A stretch of DNA of 64,000 bases from Flectonema sp. DT1601 (Eukaryota > Euglenozoa > Diplonemea > Diplonemida > Diplonemidae). Where the stretch lies: positions 434,001 to 498,000 of the forward strand of contig OZ025830.1 of NCBI GenBank assembly GCA_964019425.1, read 5' to 3'. Made by a program: the position numbers and the translations under genes. Below the pieces are notes generated by a model that searched no databases, had not been told where the DNA came from, and worked only from the letters and a program-made list of their open reading frames with translations. How positions within the stretch are numbered: the stretch's first letter is position 1; the number at the start of each line of letters is the position of its first letter. Positions 32,161 to 43,439 of this stretch are shown here, piece after piece.

Positions 32161-34146
32161 AACATTGTTTATTCTTTTTTTTTTATTTTAAATTCTTTTT
32201 ATTTATTTTTTAAAGAAAAAAAAAACGGAAAATAGAAATTAGTCGACAAAGTCGAACGATAAAAAAAAACAATGATAACATTGTTTATTCTTTTTTTTAT
32301 TTTTTTATATTCTTTTTTATTAATTTTGAAAAAAAAACAATCAGTTTCGCGTCTTGACCAGGACGGAAAATAGAAAGTAATCGACATAGTCGATCGATAA
32401 AAAAAACAATGATAACATTGTTTATTCTTTTTTTTTTTTTTTTTTTTTAAATTCTTTTTATTTATTTTTTAAAGAAAAAAAAACGGAAAATAGAAATTAG
32501 TCAACAAAGTCGAACGATAAAAAAAAACAATGATAACATTGTTTATTCTTTTTTTTTATTTTTTATTTTTAATATTTTTTTTTTATTTTGAAAAAAAAAA
32601 CAATCAGTTTAGCGTCTTGACCAGGACGGAAAATAGAAAGTAATCGACATAGTCGTTCGATAAAAAAAAACAATGATAACATTGTTTATTCTTTCTTTTT
32701 TGTATTTTTTTTAATATTCTTTTTTATTAATTATTGAAAAAAAAAACAATCAGTTTAGCGTCTTGACCAGGACGGAAAATAGAAAGTGATCGACATAGTC
32801 GATCGATAAAAAAACAATGATAACATTGTTTATTCTTTTTTTTATTTTAAATTCTTTTTATTTATTTTTTAAAGAAAAAAAAAAAAAAACGGAAAATAGA
32901 AATTAGTCGACAAAGTCGAACGATAAAAAAAACAATGATAACATTGTTTATTCATTTTTTTTGTATTTTTTTATATTCTTTTTTATTAATTTTGAAGAAA
33001 AAAAACAATCAGTTTAGCGTCTTGACCAGGACGGAAAATAGAAAGTGATCGACATAGTCGATCGATAAAAAAAACAATGATAACATTGTTTATTCTTTTT
33101 TTTTATTTTAAATTCTTTTTATTTATTCTTTAAAGAAAAGAAACGGAAAATAGAAATTAGTCGACAAAGTCGAACGATAAAAAAAAAAACAATGATAACA
33201 TTGTTTTTCCTTTTTTTTTTTTTTTTTTTTATATTCTTTTTTATTAATTTTGAAAAAAAAACAATCAGTTTAGCGTCTTGACCAGGACGGAAAATAGAAA
33301 GTGATCGACATAGTCGATCGATAAAAAAACAATGATAACATTGTTTATTCTTTTTTTTTATTTTAAATTCTTTTTATTTATTTTTTAAAGAAAAAAAAAC
33401 GGAAAATAGAAATTAGTCAACAAAGTCGAACAATAAAAAAAACAATGATAACATTGTTTATTCTTTTTTTTTTTTTTTTTTTTTTTATATTCTTTTTTAT
33501 TAATTTTGAAAAAAAAACAATCAGTTTAGCGTCTTGACCAGGACGGAAAATAGAAAGTGATCGACATAGTCGATCGATAAAAAAACAATGATAACATTGT
33601 TTATTCTTTTTTTTTATTTTAAATTCTTTTTATTTATTCTTTAAAGAAAAGAAACGGAAAATAGAAATTAGTCGACAAAGTCGAACGATAAAAAAAAAAA
33701 CAATGATAACATTGTTTATTCTTTTTTTTTTTTTTTTTTTATATTCTTTTTTATTAATTTTGAAAAAAAAAACAATCAGTTTAGCGTCTTGACCAGGACG
33801 GAAAATAGAAAGTGATCGACATAGTCGATCGATAAAAAAACAATGATAACATTGTTTATTCTTTTTTTTATTTTAAATTCTTTTTATTTATTTTTTAAAG
33901 AAAAAAAACGGAAAATAGAAATTAGTCAACAAAGTCGAACAATAAAAAAAAACAATGATAACATTGTTTATTCTTTTTTTTTTTTTTTTTTTTTATATTC
34001 TTTTTTATTAATTTTGAAAAAAAAACAATCAGTTTAGCGTCTTGACCAGGACGGAAAATAGAAAGTAATCGACATAGTCGATCGATAAAAAAACAATGAT
34101 AACATTGTTTATTCTTTTTTTTTATTTTAAATTCTTTTTATTTATT
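32161..34146 (-). repeat. Orphan LINE-1 array, about 16 units
   Basis: A regular A/B dimer array with no terminus attached. It begins abruptly after GGGGAGCGGG of a 3' UTR tail and ends abruptly at a GGTCCTAGTCAAG word of an inverted tail, so it is trapped between two tails in opposite orientation. It likely belongs to a copy whose ends were rearranged. Confidence 0.8.
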
Positions 34147-35589
34147 TGGTCCTAGTCAAGACCTTAAACTGACTAACCGGTCTTAATTTTAAATAAGTGT
34201 TAACCTAGTTTCTCTTTTCCTTTTCAATTTCCTTTTAATACTCTCTATCTGGTCTGTTATGTCATATTTCTCATTTAATTTTATCATCCATTTTACTTTT
34301 CACTGTTTCCCATCTACATTTTATTTTCAAATAGTTACGGTCTGTTAAAAAAAAAAAAAAGTTTAAATAAGTTAAATTGAACATGTTAACTCAATTCCTC
34401 AATTCTTCCGTCATGGTCATGACATTCTTTTTCGCTTCTCTAATGCACAAGAGATACCATCACTCATGAGATACCAACGCACATACGAGATACCAGCACT
34501 CCAGAGATACCGACACGCTAGAGATACCAAGTCACTTGAGATACCCCCTTGTAAATTAATTCCCGGTATTTCAAATTTGAATTGATAGTGTCAACTCTGC
34601 TTGCTGCTCTTGTTAATGTGTTGTCTCCTGACAGTGATCTTAACTCCTGTAAAAAGAAAAAAAAAAAAGAAATCAAAAAAGAAGAATTTTCAAACGAAGT
34701 TATAACAACCCCTACCACCCATTATGATCAATTCCGCTTGTTTTTTTTTTTTTTTTTTTTAAAACAAAAAAAAAATAAAAAATTATAAAAGATTAAACAA
34801 TGTTATCATTGTATTTTTATCGATCGACTATGTCGATTACTTTCTATTTTCCGTCCTGGTCAAGACGCTAAACTGATTGTTTTTTTTTTTCAAAATTAAT
34901 AAAAAAGAATATAAAAAAAAAAAAAATAAAAAAAAGAATAAACAATGTTATCATTGTTTTTTTTATCGTTCGACTTTGTCGACTAATTTCTATTTTCCGT
35001 TTTTCTTAAAAAATAAATAAAATGAATTTAAAAAAAAAAAAAAAAAAAAAAGAATAAACAATGTTATCATTGTTTTTTTATCGATCGACTATGTCGATTA
35101 CTTTCTATTTTCCGTCCTGGTCAAGACGCTAAACTGATTGTTTTTTTTTTTTTTTTTTCAAAATTAATAAAAAAGAATATAAAAAAAAAAATAATAAAAA
35201 AAAGAATAAACAATGTTATCATTGTTTTTTTATCGTTCGACTTTGTCGACTAATTTCTATTTTCCGTTTTATTTTCTTAAAAAATAAATAAAAAGAATTT
35301 AAAAAAAAAAAAAAAAAAAAGAATAAACAATGTTATCATTGTTTTTTTATCGATCGACTATGTCGATTACTTTCTATTTTCCGTCCTGGTCAAGACGCTA
35401 AACTGATTGTTTTTTCTTTAAAATAATTAAAAGGATTTAAAAAAAAAAAAAAAAAAAAAAAAGAATAAACAATGTTATCATTGTTTTTTTTTTTTTTTTT
35501 TTTCTATCGATCAACTATGTCGATTAATTTCTATTTTCCGTCCTGATCGAGACGCTAAACTGATTGTTTCCTTTTTTTAAATAATAAAT

Positions 35590-35620
<31 letters not shown>

Positions 35621-35815
35621 ATCTCCCTGCTATCCTCATATCCCCACAATAATATTATACCTTTTCATTTTCTCTTTCCTTTTCTGGTCTTTTTTTTTCT
35701 TTTTTTCCTTTTTCATACAACGTTTTTTATTTATATATATATTTTTTTTTTTTTTTTTTTTTTCATGTTTGATTATTTCCTCTTCATTTTTTTTTTTCTT
35801 TTCTTTTCTGCATAT
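34147..35815 (+). mobile_element. LINE-1 5'-truncated copy j (sense +)
   Basis: Tail 34,147-34,800 (near-perfect inverted copy of 31,441-32,090), array 34,800-35,590, and the first part of the terminus to about 35,815, where it is cut and followed by unrelated sequence. Its last 3' hairpins are missing. Confidence 0.8.
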
Positions 35816-36095
35816 GGCACATGTGGTCGTATTATAAAGAAAGATGTATATGAAAGAAAGAAGATTTTTTATTTTTTTCACCTTCCCCCCACTCCCAGAT
35901 CATTTCTCTTTTATTTTCTTTTCTTGTTTACAACCTGTTAGCCTCTGGGCAAGGTGGAGGCTGGAAGTCGATCACTTCCAGCCAATACTATGAAACTACA
36001 ATCTTCGCGATTGGGTCCTTACTGATGCGGGCTACCCAGACCCCTAGTAGTCATCAGTTTGTATTTTGCTAACTAAACTAAACTAAACTATATAT
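35816..36095 (+). repeat. Possible SINE with (AACTA)n tail
   Basis: A non-array stretch ends in CTAACTAAACTAAACTAAAC just before a MITE end. Its body (about 35,925-36,075) is GC-richer than its surroundings and has a hairpin GGCTGGAAG-TCGATCA-CTTCCAGCC. A simple tail of this type is common on SINEs. No clear RNA polymerase III boxes were found, so the call is tentative. Confidence 0.3.
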
Positions 36096-36492
36096 CAGTC
36101 ATTCCTTTTTTTTGCGAACAAAAAACACCTTTTTCTCACCGCCTGAGCAAGGTTACACGATATGTTACTTTTGCTCGATTTTTTATTTTTTGGAATCGGG
36201 GAGGGTGCGATCTGTAAAATTAGGCATAGGGATATACTTTTAAACATGGTAAGTGCTGCTAAAAAGAGATAAACGTCTCTTTGCAAAATTTCCTTGGTAC
36301 TACTCAATGATAAATATTAATCCCAGACCTGGAATGGAAAGATCGAGAAAATCTGAGTAAAAAACACCCCTAATTTTTTTTTTTTTACTATTTTTTCCCC
36401 CTTCTCCCGCACTCAAGAGATATGCACCTTTTTACTAACAAATCAAGCCTAGTAGCAATTATGTAAGGAAAATGTTGCATCTGTGGTGGTAA
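36096..36492. mobile_element. MITE-1, left part of a second copy
   Basis: Matches the first ~400 bp of the complete MITE at 12,938, starting with the same CAGTCATTCC terminus and ending after GCATCTGTGGTGGT, where a YR element begins. Confidence 0.85.
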
Positions 36493-36654
36493 TTGTCCTT
36501 CCATGCTTTGCACCTGTCGAAATAATAAAACTTAAAAACTACACACGCACCAATAACAAGCGATTACACTAGAACGCGCGATTGCAAGAACACCCTGGTT
36601 CAAGGTGGCTCGCTGCGGCGGGGTAACTGAAGTCCGTTTTCGTTGGACTCAGCT
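36491..36654. repeat. YR-B direct repeat, distal copy
   Basis: Near-identical to 36,894-37,065, beginning AATTGTCCTTCCATGC. The repeat overlaps the end of the RT-RNase H frame in the proximal copy. Direct repeats of this kind are used by YR retroelements to form circular intermediates. Confidence 0.85.
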
Positions 36655-37003
36655 CCACCACGGGGTGGAGGGGTGAGGAGGGTGGGCTTCGAAAACGTGA
36701 GTGTGAGAGAAAGAAGTGATCGAGCTGTATAAAGAATTTCTTTTTGAAAAAATAGAAGGCTAAAGAATATATAAAAATGTCTGCTGTTTCGTTCATTTTT
36801 CCAACTTCGGAATCATACACTTTTCTGTCTGATTCCTTTGATTATTTCTTTCCGGTGCTAAGCTTGGTGGAAAATTACCTGAATGAATTCTAGTAATTGT
36901 CCTTCCATGCTTTGCACCTGTCGAAATAATAAAACTTAAAAACTACACACGCACCAATAACAAGCGATTACACTAGAACGCGCGATTGCAAGAACACCCT
37001 GGT

Positions 37004-38557
37004 TCAAGGTGGCTCGCTGCGGCGGGGTAACTGAAGTCCGTTTTCGTTGGACTCAGCTCCACCACCCCTGCGCATGTTGAAAAAGTCCCCCAACGCTTGT
37101 TTAACCTTCCCCTTGGTCGAATGAGAAACAGTCTCCCTTGAAGGAATGTCAGCAGGATTGTACTTCGTACTAACCCATCCAAGGGTGTAGGAACATTTCA
37201 AAAGAAAAAGAAAATCAATGGCCTTGACCAAACACTTGTTCAAAATGAATGACTTAACAGACATCTTTTTCCTAAAAACTCCGCATACCGTGGTATTGTC
37301 CACCCATATAGTAAGGTGGTCTGCAGCTTTGATGGCTTTTAATGTCTGCCCTAAGGCATCTGCCTCAAGCACATTGATATGACGATCTTCACCTTGAGGC
37401 CATGAAGATCCCACAATATCCAATTCACCGCTATTCCAAACAATAACACCTCCCCACCCTTTGAGGGAGGCATCAACAAACACCTCTGCAGTCCTACCAC
37501 TTTTTCTTTCAGGAAGAATCTTCCTAGTGCGCTGAACCGCCTGAATCCAACTTGAAAGTTCCTTCTTAACCGACAAGGGAATAGTAACATGATCCTGCAC
37601 CTGTATAGAGCCGTAGTTCAGGCGGTTTGTGATCCTGCGCATGTACTTCAGGGCAAACCAATACTTTCCAGGTGAGACCCCCACGATGGCACTCGCATGT
37701 AGAAGGCGGCCCCCCAGCGATTCAAGCTGTGATGCACTCAAACCTGATAGAACACACGTTGAAATCTTCCTCTTAATCTTAGAACCTAAAGAAACGACCT
37801 CATCACAGTGAGAGAACGAAACACCCAGAAATTCATAATCCTGCGACAAGTTCACTGTGTCACTGGGCTTCCATGTTACTCTCGCTTCCTTAGCAAATCC
37901 ATCCATTCTTCTTGTCGCCGCCTCTACATCTTCCTTCTTACCAAACAACCTTATGTTGTCAATCCACCAATGAATACCAACATGTTTCTCAGCAAACTCC
38001 TCCCTCACAAACATTGGATCACCGGCCACAACTGCTGCAATGGTGTTCATGATTTCCGGTGCACAAACATGTCCCATTGGCAGTCGTGTCAAAGCAAAGG
38101 TCCTTCCAGATGAATCGAAAAATGTAAAGAACTTCTGTGACTGTTCTGGTATTTGGATCTGAAAGAAACCAGTCTTGAAATCCCTGCATGAAGCCACCTC
38201 AGAACGAACTGCATCCAAGTAGTATGAGATATGTTTTAGTGGGACATTCGGCTCATATCCAAAATCTGTCAGGTTTTCATTTGCTTCTCGCGTCCATAAA
38301 ATGAAGCGTTGCCTGTTCCCAGTCTCCCTCTCCTCATACACTGTAAAAGGTATGTTCTCAGACAAAGGGGCCGTGCTAACAGGTACCGCAATCCCACAGT
38401 TTACCAATTCTTCTGCGTGTTCAGAGCTGAAACGTGATTTCTTCCTTCTAACTCGGTTCGTTCTCTCCTTTAATACAGGGAACGTTAAAGACAAGACATG
38501 CTTGAACCTCTCCAAGATCGCTGGATGCATTCTGTCTTGAACCATCTCAAGATCCAT
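37004..38557 (-). pseudogene. Reverse transcriptase-RNase H part of YR-B
   Basis: Boxes parallel YR-A: RQRFILWTREAN, CRDFKTGFFQIQIP, LPMGHVCAPEIM, WWIDNIRLFG in the RT; FVDASLKGWGGVIV, INVLEADALGQTL, WVDNTTVCGVFRK and PADIPSR in RNase H. Protein-level similarity to YR-A is clear while DNA similarity is low, so the two are separate lineages of one family. Confidence 0.85.
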
Positions 38558-38762
38558 AGTTTCAGTTGAGGCAACATGGAGAGGTGAGGCAATCTCCTCA
38601 GCAGTAGTGGGAATGCGGGTGCTCTTGGAACGATGTGTGAAACCTGCTCCTATCTTTCTAATAACATCTCTCTCTAAAGGAGGGAGGTAACAATCTGTGT
38701 CCTCAGTGCCCTTGCCATTGCGACTTGATCCCCTCCATACCTCAGGGTTACGTCTGAAAGAC

Positions 38763-39812
38763 TTTTGCTCGATTTTTTATTTTTTGGAATCGGGGAGGGT
38801 GCGATCTGTAAAATTAGGTTGAATTTCCAGGTGAGATTTGGACTGTTAGCTTTTGGCTAAGGCCCTCCCTGAAGAGCAAGAACAAAAAAAACTACTCACA
38901 CCTGAAGAAAACATACACAAAGAACACACTGTAAGCTGTGTGTGTATTTTGTGTTTGTCACAACAGGAGAGAAAAGAAAGAATGTCAAGGTTGGTCACCT
39001 TGCCTATCAACGCACAACATTGGTGGTCTCTACTAGACCCTGAGTGATCCCACTGGATCTCTCATCGTTCATAGTACCCTATGTGAAGTTATAAAATCAA
39101 AGGTAAACTATGAACTACAAATGACTTAGCCTGTTATTATAATGCCACAGGCAGGCCCTGCATTCATAGGGATATACTTTTAAACATGGTAAGTGCTGCT
39201 AAAAAGAGATAAACGTCTCTTTGCAAAATTTCCTTGGTACTACTCAATGATAAATATTAATCCCAGACCTGGAATGGAAAGATCGAGAAAATCTGAGTAA
39301 AAAACACCCCTAATTTTTTTTTTTTTACTATTTTTTCCCCCTTCTCCCGCACTCAAGAGATATGCACCTTTTTACTAACAAATCAAGCCTAGTAGCAATT
39401 ATGTAAGGAAAATGTTGCATCTGTGGTGGTGATAATGATCATTAAGTATCAAAGTAGGTCCAAAAAGACAGGTAGTAACAATCTGCCTCACCGGCACATG
39501 CTTAGTACTCTTTAATATATTTTTGCTCGATTATTTTTTCTCTGGATCCCGCTGGGCCAGCAGTGTAAAATTAGACCCTTCGATTAATTTTTAGTTTTGG
39601 TACTTGTCCACGGCTGAGCTGATTTAGTAAACCGCAAAATCTCTTTTCTCAATTCGGGAGACAAGTATGTGATGCCAACCTCCCGATTTCGGACGGAAAT
39701 GAACCCAACGATGCAGCGCATTAAAATGCCGCTTCGATCGAAATTTTTACAATTTTTTTTTGAAATTTTTTTTCAGTGTCCAGAATTTGTTCGCAAAAAA
39801 AAGGAATGACTG
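38763..39812. mobile_element. MITE-1, right part of a third copy, split by R
   Basis: 38,763-38,817 matches the MITE from about base 75 (TTTTGCTCGATTTTTTATTT). An R element interrupts at 38,818-39,166, and the MITE resumes to its right TIR ending GGAATGACTG at 39,812. Together with 36,096-36,492 about 325 bp of MITE is present on both sides of YR-B, so these are two copies or a recombined one. Confidence 0.85.
38818..39166 (-). mobile_element. R element copy 4
   Basis: About 348 bp from GTTGAATTTCCAGGTG to GCCCTGCATTCAT, the same length class as copy 3. Inserted in MITE-1 between TAAAATTAGG and CATAGGGATA. Confidence 0.85.
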
Positions 39813-39817
39813 ATATA

Positions 39818-40100
39818 TTTTTTTTTTTTTTTTTTTTTTCATGTTTGATTATTTCCTCTTCATATTTTTTTTTTTCTATTCTTTCTTTTTTTTTTTTTTT
39901 TTTTTCTCTGCCTCTCTCTCAATTCTGTTCGTTTCTTTGAAACGAAAATTCATTTGAATATTATTCCTTGGTCAGCAACCATCATTGTCGCCCTTTGGGC
40001 CTGTTAAAAAAAAAAAAAAAAAATAAAAAGAAAGTTTACATCGGGAATAGGGCAGGAGCCAAAAGCTCCCAGTCCGTTACTTCCCACTTTATCGAAATTC
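39818..40100 (+). mobile_element. LINE-1 3' terminus, copy k (sense +)
   Basis: The distal part of the terminus, ending CTTTATCGAAATTC at 40,100. Its 5' side begins in the TATATTTT stretch at the MITE border. It lies against the array of copy Q in the opposite orientation. Confidence 0.85.
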
Positions 40101-41301
40101 CTTTAAAGAAAAGAAACGGAAAATAGAAATTAGTCGACAAAGTCGAACGATAAAAAAAAACAATGATAACATTGTTTATTCTTTTTTTTTTTTTTTTTAT
40201 ATTCTTTTTATTAATTTTTTAAAAAAAAAAAAAACAATCAGTTTAGCGTCTTGACCAGGACGGAAAACTGGAAGTAATCGACATAGTCGATCGATAAAAA
40301 AAACAATGATAACATTGTTTCATCTTTTATATTTTTTAATTTTTTTTTATATTTGAAGAAAAGAAAGAAGAAAAAAAAAAAAAAACAAGCGGAATTGATC
40401 ATAATGGGTGGCAGGGGTTGATATAACTTCATTTGAAAATTCTTCTTTTTTAATTTCTTTTTTTTTGAAATTTTTTTTTATTTAACAGGAGTTAAGATCA
40501 CTTACATGAGTTAACACAACACAGATACGAGAGTAGCAAACTGAGGTAACACTACCAATTCAACAAAAAATAATCAGGATCGGACACAAGGAGGAGAGTT
40601 CATTCTACCTCTCACTGTCCTTGCTGGTATCTTAAGTGTCTTGGTATCTCTTTTGTGTCGGTATCTCGGAAGTGCTGGTATCTCGTATGTGCGTTGGTAT
40701 CTCTTGCGTGTTGGTATCTCTTGCACATAAGAAAAAATATTGAGTTAACATGATCAGTTTTATTTAAAATTAAAGACAGACCGGAACTATTTGAAAATAA
40801 AATGTAGATGGGAAACAGTGAAAATTAAAATGAATGATAAAATTAAATGAGATTTATGACATAACAGACCAGATAGAGAGTAATAAAGGGAAAAGGAAAA
40901 CGGAAAGGGTTCATTCACTTAGTTAAAGTTAAGACCGATTAGTCAGTTTAAGGTCTTGACTAGGACCAACAAAAAAAAAAAAAAAATAAATAAATAAATA
41001 AATAAATAACGATCAAGCTGAGCTGATCTTGTTTTTATTAAAATAAGGGGAGCGGGAGGGATGGAAGGAATAAAGGAAAAAAAAAGAAAAGGTCGATCAA
41101 TTGGATCTGGTCGTCGAGAAGAAGAAGACAATTATTTTAAAGGTCGATCGGCATAGCCGATCGTTGAGAAAAATAACCAGATATAAATACAATCAGTTTA
41201 AATAAAAAAAAAATAAATAAATAAATAAAAAAAGTTTAACGATCAAGCTGAGCTGATCTTGTTTTTATTAAAATAAGGGGAGCGGGAGGGATGGAAGGAA
41301 G

Positions 41302-41439
41302 TGAGTTGAATTTCCAGGTGAGATTTGGACTGTTAGCTTTTGGCTAAGGCCCTCCCTGAAGAGCAAGAACAAAAAAACTACTCACACCTGAAGAAAACAT
41401 ACACAAAGAACACACTGTAAGCTGTGTGTGTATTTTGTG
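41302..41439 (-). mobile_element. R element copy 5 (shortest)
   Basis: Only about 138 bp, from GTGAGTTGAATTTCCAGGTG to GTGTGTATTTTGTG, within a GGAAGGAA...GGAGGAAAGG tract of the 3' UTR of copy Q. It keeps the fixed end and the hairpin. Confidence 0.85.
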
Positions 41440-41927
41440 GAGGAAAGGAAAAAAAAAGAAAAGGTCGATCAATTGGATCTGGTCGTCGAGAAGAAGAAGA
41501 CAATTATTTTAAAGGTCGATCGGCATAGCCGATCGTTGAGAAAAATAACCAGATATAAATACAATCAGTTTAAATAAAAAAAAAAATAAATAAATAAATA
41601 AAAAAAGTTTAACGATCAAGCTGAGCTGATCTTGTTTTTATTAAAATAAGGGGAGCGGGAGGGATGGAAGGAATAAAGGAAAAAAAAAGAAAAGGTCGAT
41701 CAATTGGATCTGATCGTCGAGAAGAAGAAAACAATTATTTTAAAAAAAATGATCGGTATAGCCGATCGTTGAGAAAAGAACAGATATAAATACAATCGGT
41801 TTTGGTGATCGACGAGTGGAGCGATCACTTGACAAGAAGGAAAAAAGAAAGGACCGATTAATTGGGGCTTTGGTTGTATTCCCAAGGCATGTTTTTTTTT
41901 TTTTTTTTTTTTAATTATTCATTTACA

Positions 41928-41959
<32 letters not shown>

Positions 41960-42439
41960 TAATCACATTTTGTTCAAAAATATTTCATATTAGAGTAAAA
42001 GAAAAAGAAAAAAAGAAATAAGAGAAAAAAAAAAAAAACCATTGCTGGCCCCCTCACCACTCATAGAGGATGAGGAGGCCAGTAAGGCGTCACTCAAATC
42101 TATGCCAAGCCTTGGGAACTTGGATTGGGGTTTAGACCATTTATAATTAACAATTAACAATTAACCTGATTAACGTTATGATCTGACGGACATAAACATA
42201 TCGACAAAATAATACAAATAAATAAATACTAATAGAAACTAGAACTTAGCAATCGTCATCTAAAAAGATTCTTCTGCGATCATGAAAGTTCGTTGAGGTT
42301 GGAGTTCGCTTTTTTTTTTTTTTGATAAGCGCTCAAACCAATTACAATTAACAATTAATCTGATTGACGTTATGATCGGACAGACATAAACATATCGACA
42401 AAATAATACAAATAATTTAATACTAATAGAAACTAGAAC

Positions 42440-42990
42440 TTAGCAATCGTCATCTAAAAAGATTCTTCTGCGATCATGAGGATTCGTTGAGGGTGGAGTT
42501 CGCTTTTTTTGTGATAGGCGCTCCCTCGGACGCTTTGGGGTCTCATTTTCTTCTTGCGCTTCCTTTTCGGGTGGGTTAAAACCATTTGCCCATGTTTGTA
42601 ACTGAAATTTGAGAGCTCTGTTTTGGTCTTTTGCCAAATAGAGTTGCTCAGAGAGCTCACTGGCCATCTCCATCAACAACATGGAATGATCCAGTTGTTC
42701 TTTATGGATAGTCTTCTGTTGATAGCTCAACTCGGAGCATCGACGTTGCTCTTCCACTAGTTTTTCCGAGAGCAGCGCCACTTTCTCATTTGTCTGGAGA
42801 GAGTCACTTACCGCTTGACAGTAGTTGTCCAGTAAATCGAGTCTACCTTCGGACCATTGCCTCGCAATAGGTGAATCTTCCGTCGATGAGGTCGCCGCAC
42901 TGTCTTTTTCTTGTTCCGTTTGAGCAGAAGACGATACCAGTAGTCTACTTTGAGACAGTTCAGAAGGGAACGTGATCAATGGAGAATGAG
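42440..42990 (-). pseudogene. LINE-1 ORF C-terminal coiled-coil fragment (copy Q)
   Basis: Encodes the last ~185 residues of the LINE-1 protein: PIARQWSEGRLDLLDNYCQA, then heptad-rich helices (LSEKLVEEQRRCSEL, EQLDHSMLLMEMAS, LKFQLQTWANGF), an acidic stretch and a basic end (KKRTPPS). About half the residues match the main copy, with the conserved ones placed in the same order, so the domain has been kept while the DNA diverged. The reading frame runs on into the neighbouring terminus only by chance. Confidence 0.8.
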
Positions 42991-43401
42991 GTTTAAGGAA
43001 TTTCGATAAAGTGGGAAGTAACGGACTGGGAGCTTTTGGCTCCTGCCCTATTCCCGATGTAAACTTTCTTTTTATTTTTATTTTTTTTAACAGGCCCAAA
43101 GGGCGACAATGATGGTTGCTGACCAAGGAATAATATTCAAATGAATTTTCGTTTCAAAGAAACGAACAGAATTAAGAGAGAGGCAGAGGAAAAAAAAAAA
43201 AAAAAGAAAGAAAAGAAAAGAAAAAAAAAAATGAAGAGGAAATAATCAAACATGAAAAAAAAAAAAAAAAAAAAATATATATATATAAATAAAAAACGTT
43301 GTATGAAAAAGGAAAAAAAAGAAAAAAAAAAGACCAGAAAAGGAAAGAGAAAATGAAAAGGTATAATATTATTGTGGGGATATGAGGGATAGCAGGGAGA
43401 T

Positions 43402-43432
<31 letters not shown>

Positions 43433-43439
43433 CTTATTT

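Larger units (their letters stand above)
36491..38762 (-). mobile_element. YR retroelement fossil YR-B, partial
   Basis: Same family as YR-A. Parts present: RT-RNase H (37,004-38,557) and, toward the sense 3' end, two direct repeats of about 165 bp (36,894-37,065 and 36,491-36,654) around a ~240 bp middle piece. This resembles the split direct repeats of YR retroelements. No complete recombinase part is recognised, so it is a partial, broken fossil. It sits between two MITE pieces. Confidence 0.75.
40101..42997 (-). mobile_element. LINE-1 copy Q: end of ORF, 3' UTR and start of array
   Basis: Read leftward: C-terminal coding (42,990-42,440), then the 3' UTR with the GGGGGCCAGCAATGG and CCTTGGGAATACAACC boxes, GATCG-rich palindromes in three tandem blocks (near 41,720, 41,480 and 41,100), the GTCAGTTTAAGGTC box, the GGTATCTC minisatellite (40,730-40,626), and two array units (to 40,101). 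An R copy sits at 41,302-41,439. A ~190 bp piece at the ORF end is duplicated (42,160-42,300 and 42,350-42,470). The main LINE copy inserted at 42,998 cuts its ORF. Confidence 0.85.

Noticed and set aside
42998-43126. In-frame extension of the LINE fragment at 42,440-42,990 through the terminus of the neighbouring copy
   Set aside because: The extension is antisense to a LINE 3' terminus and is joined only by insertion.
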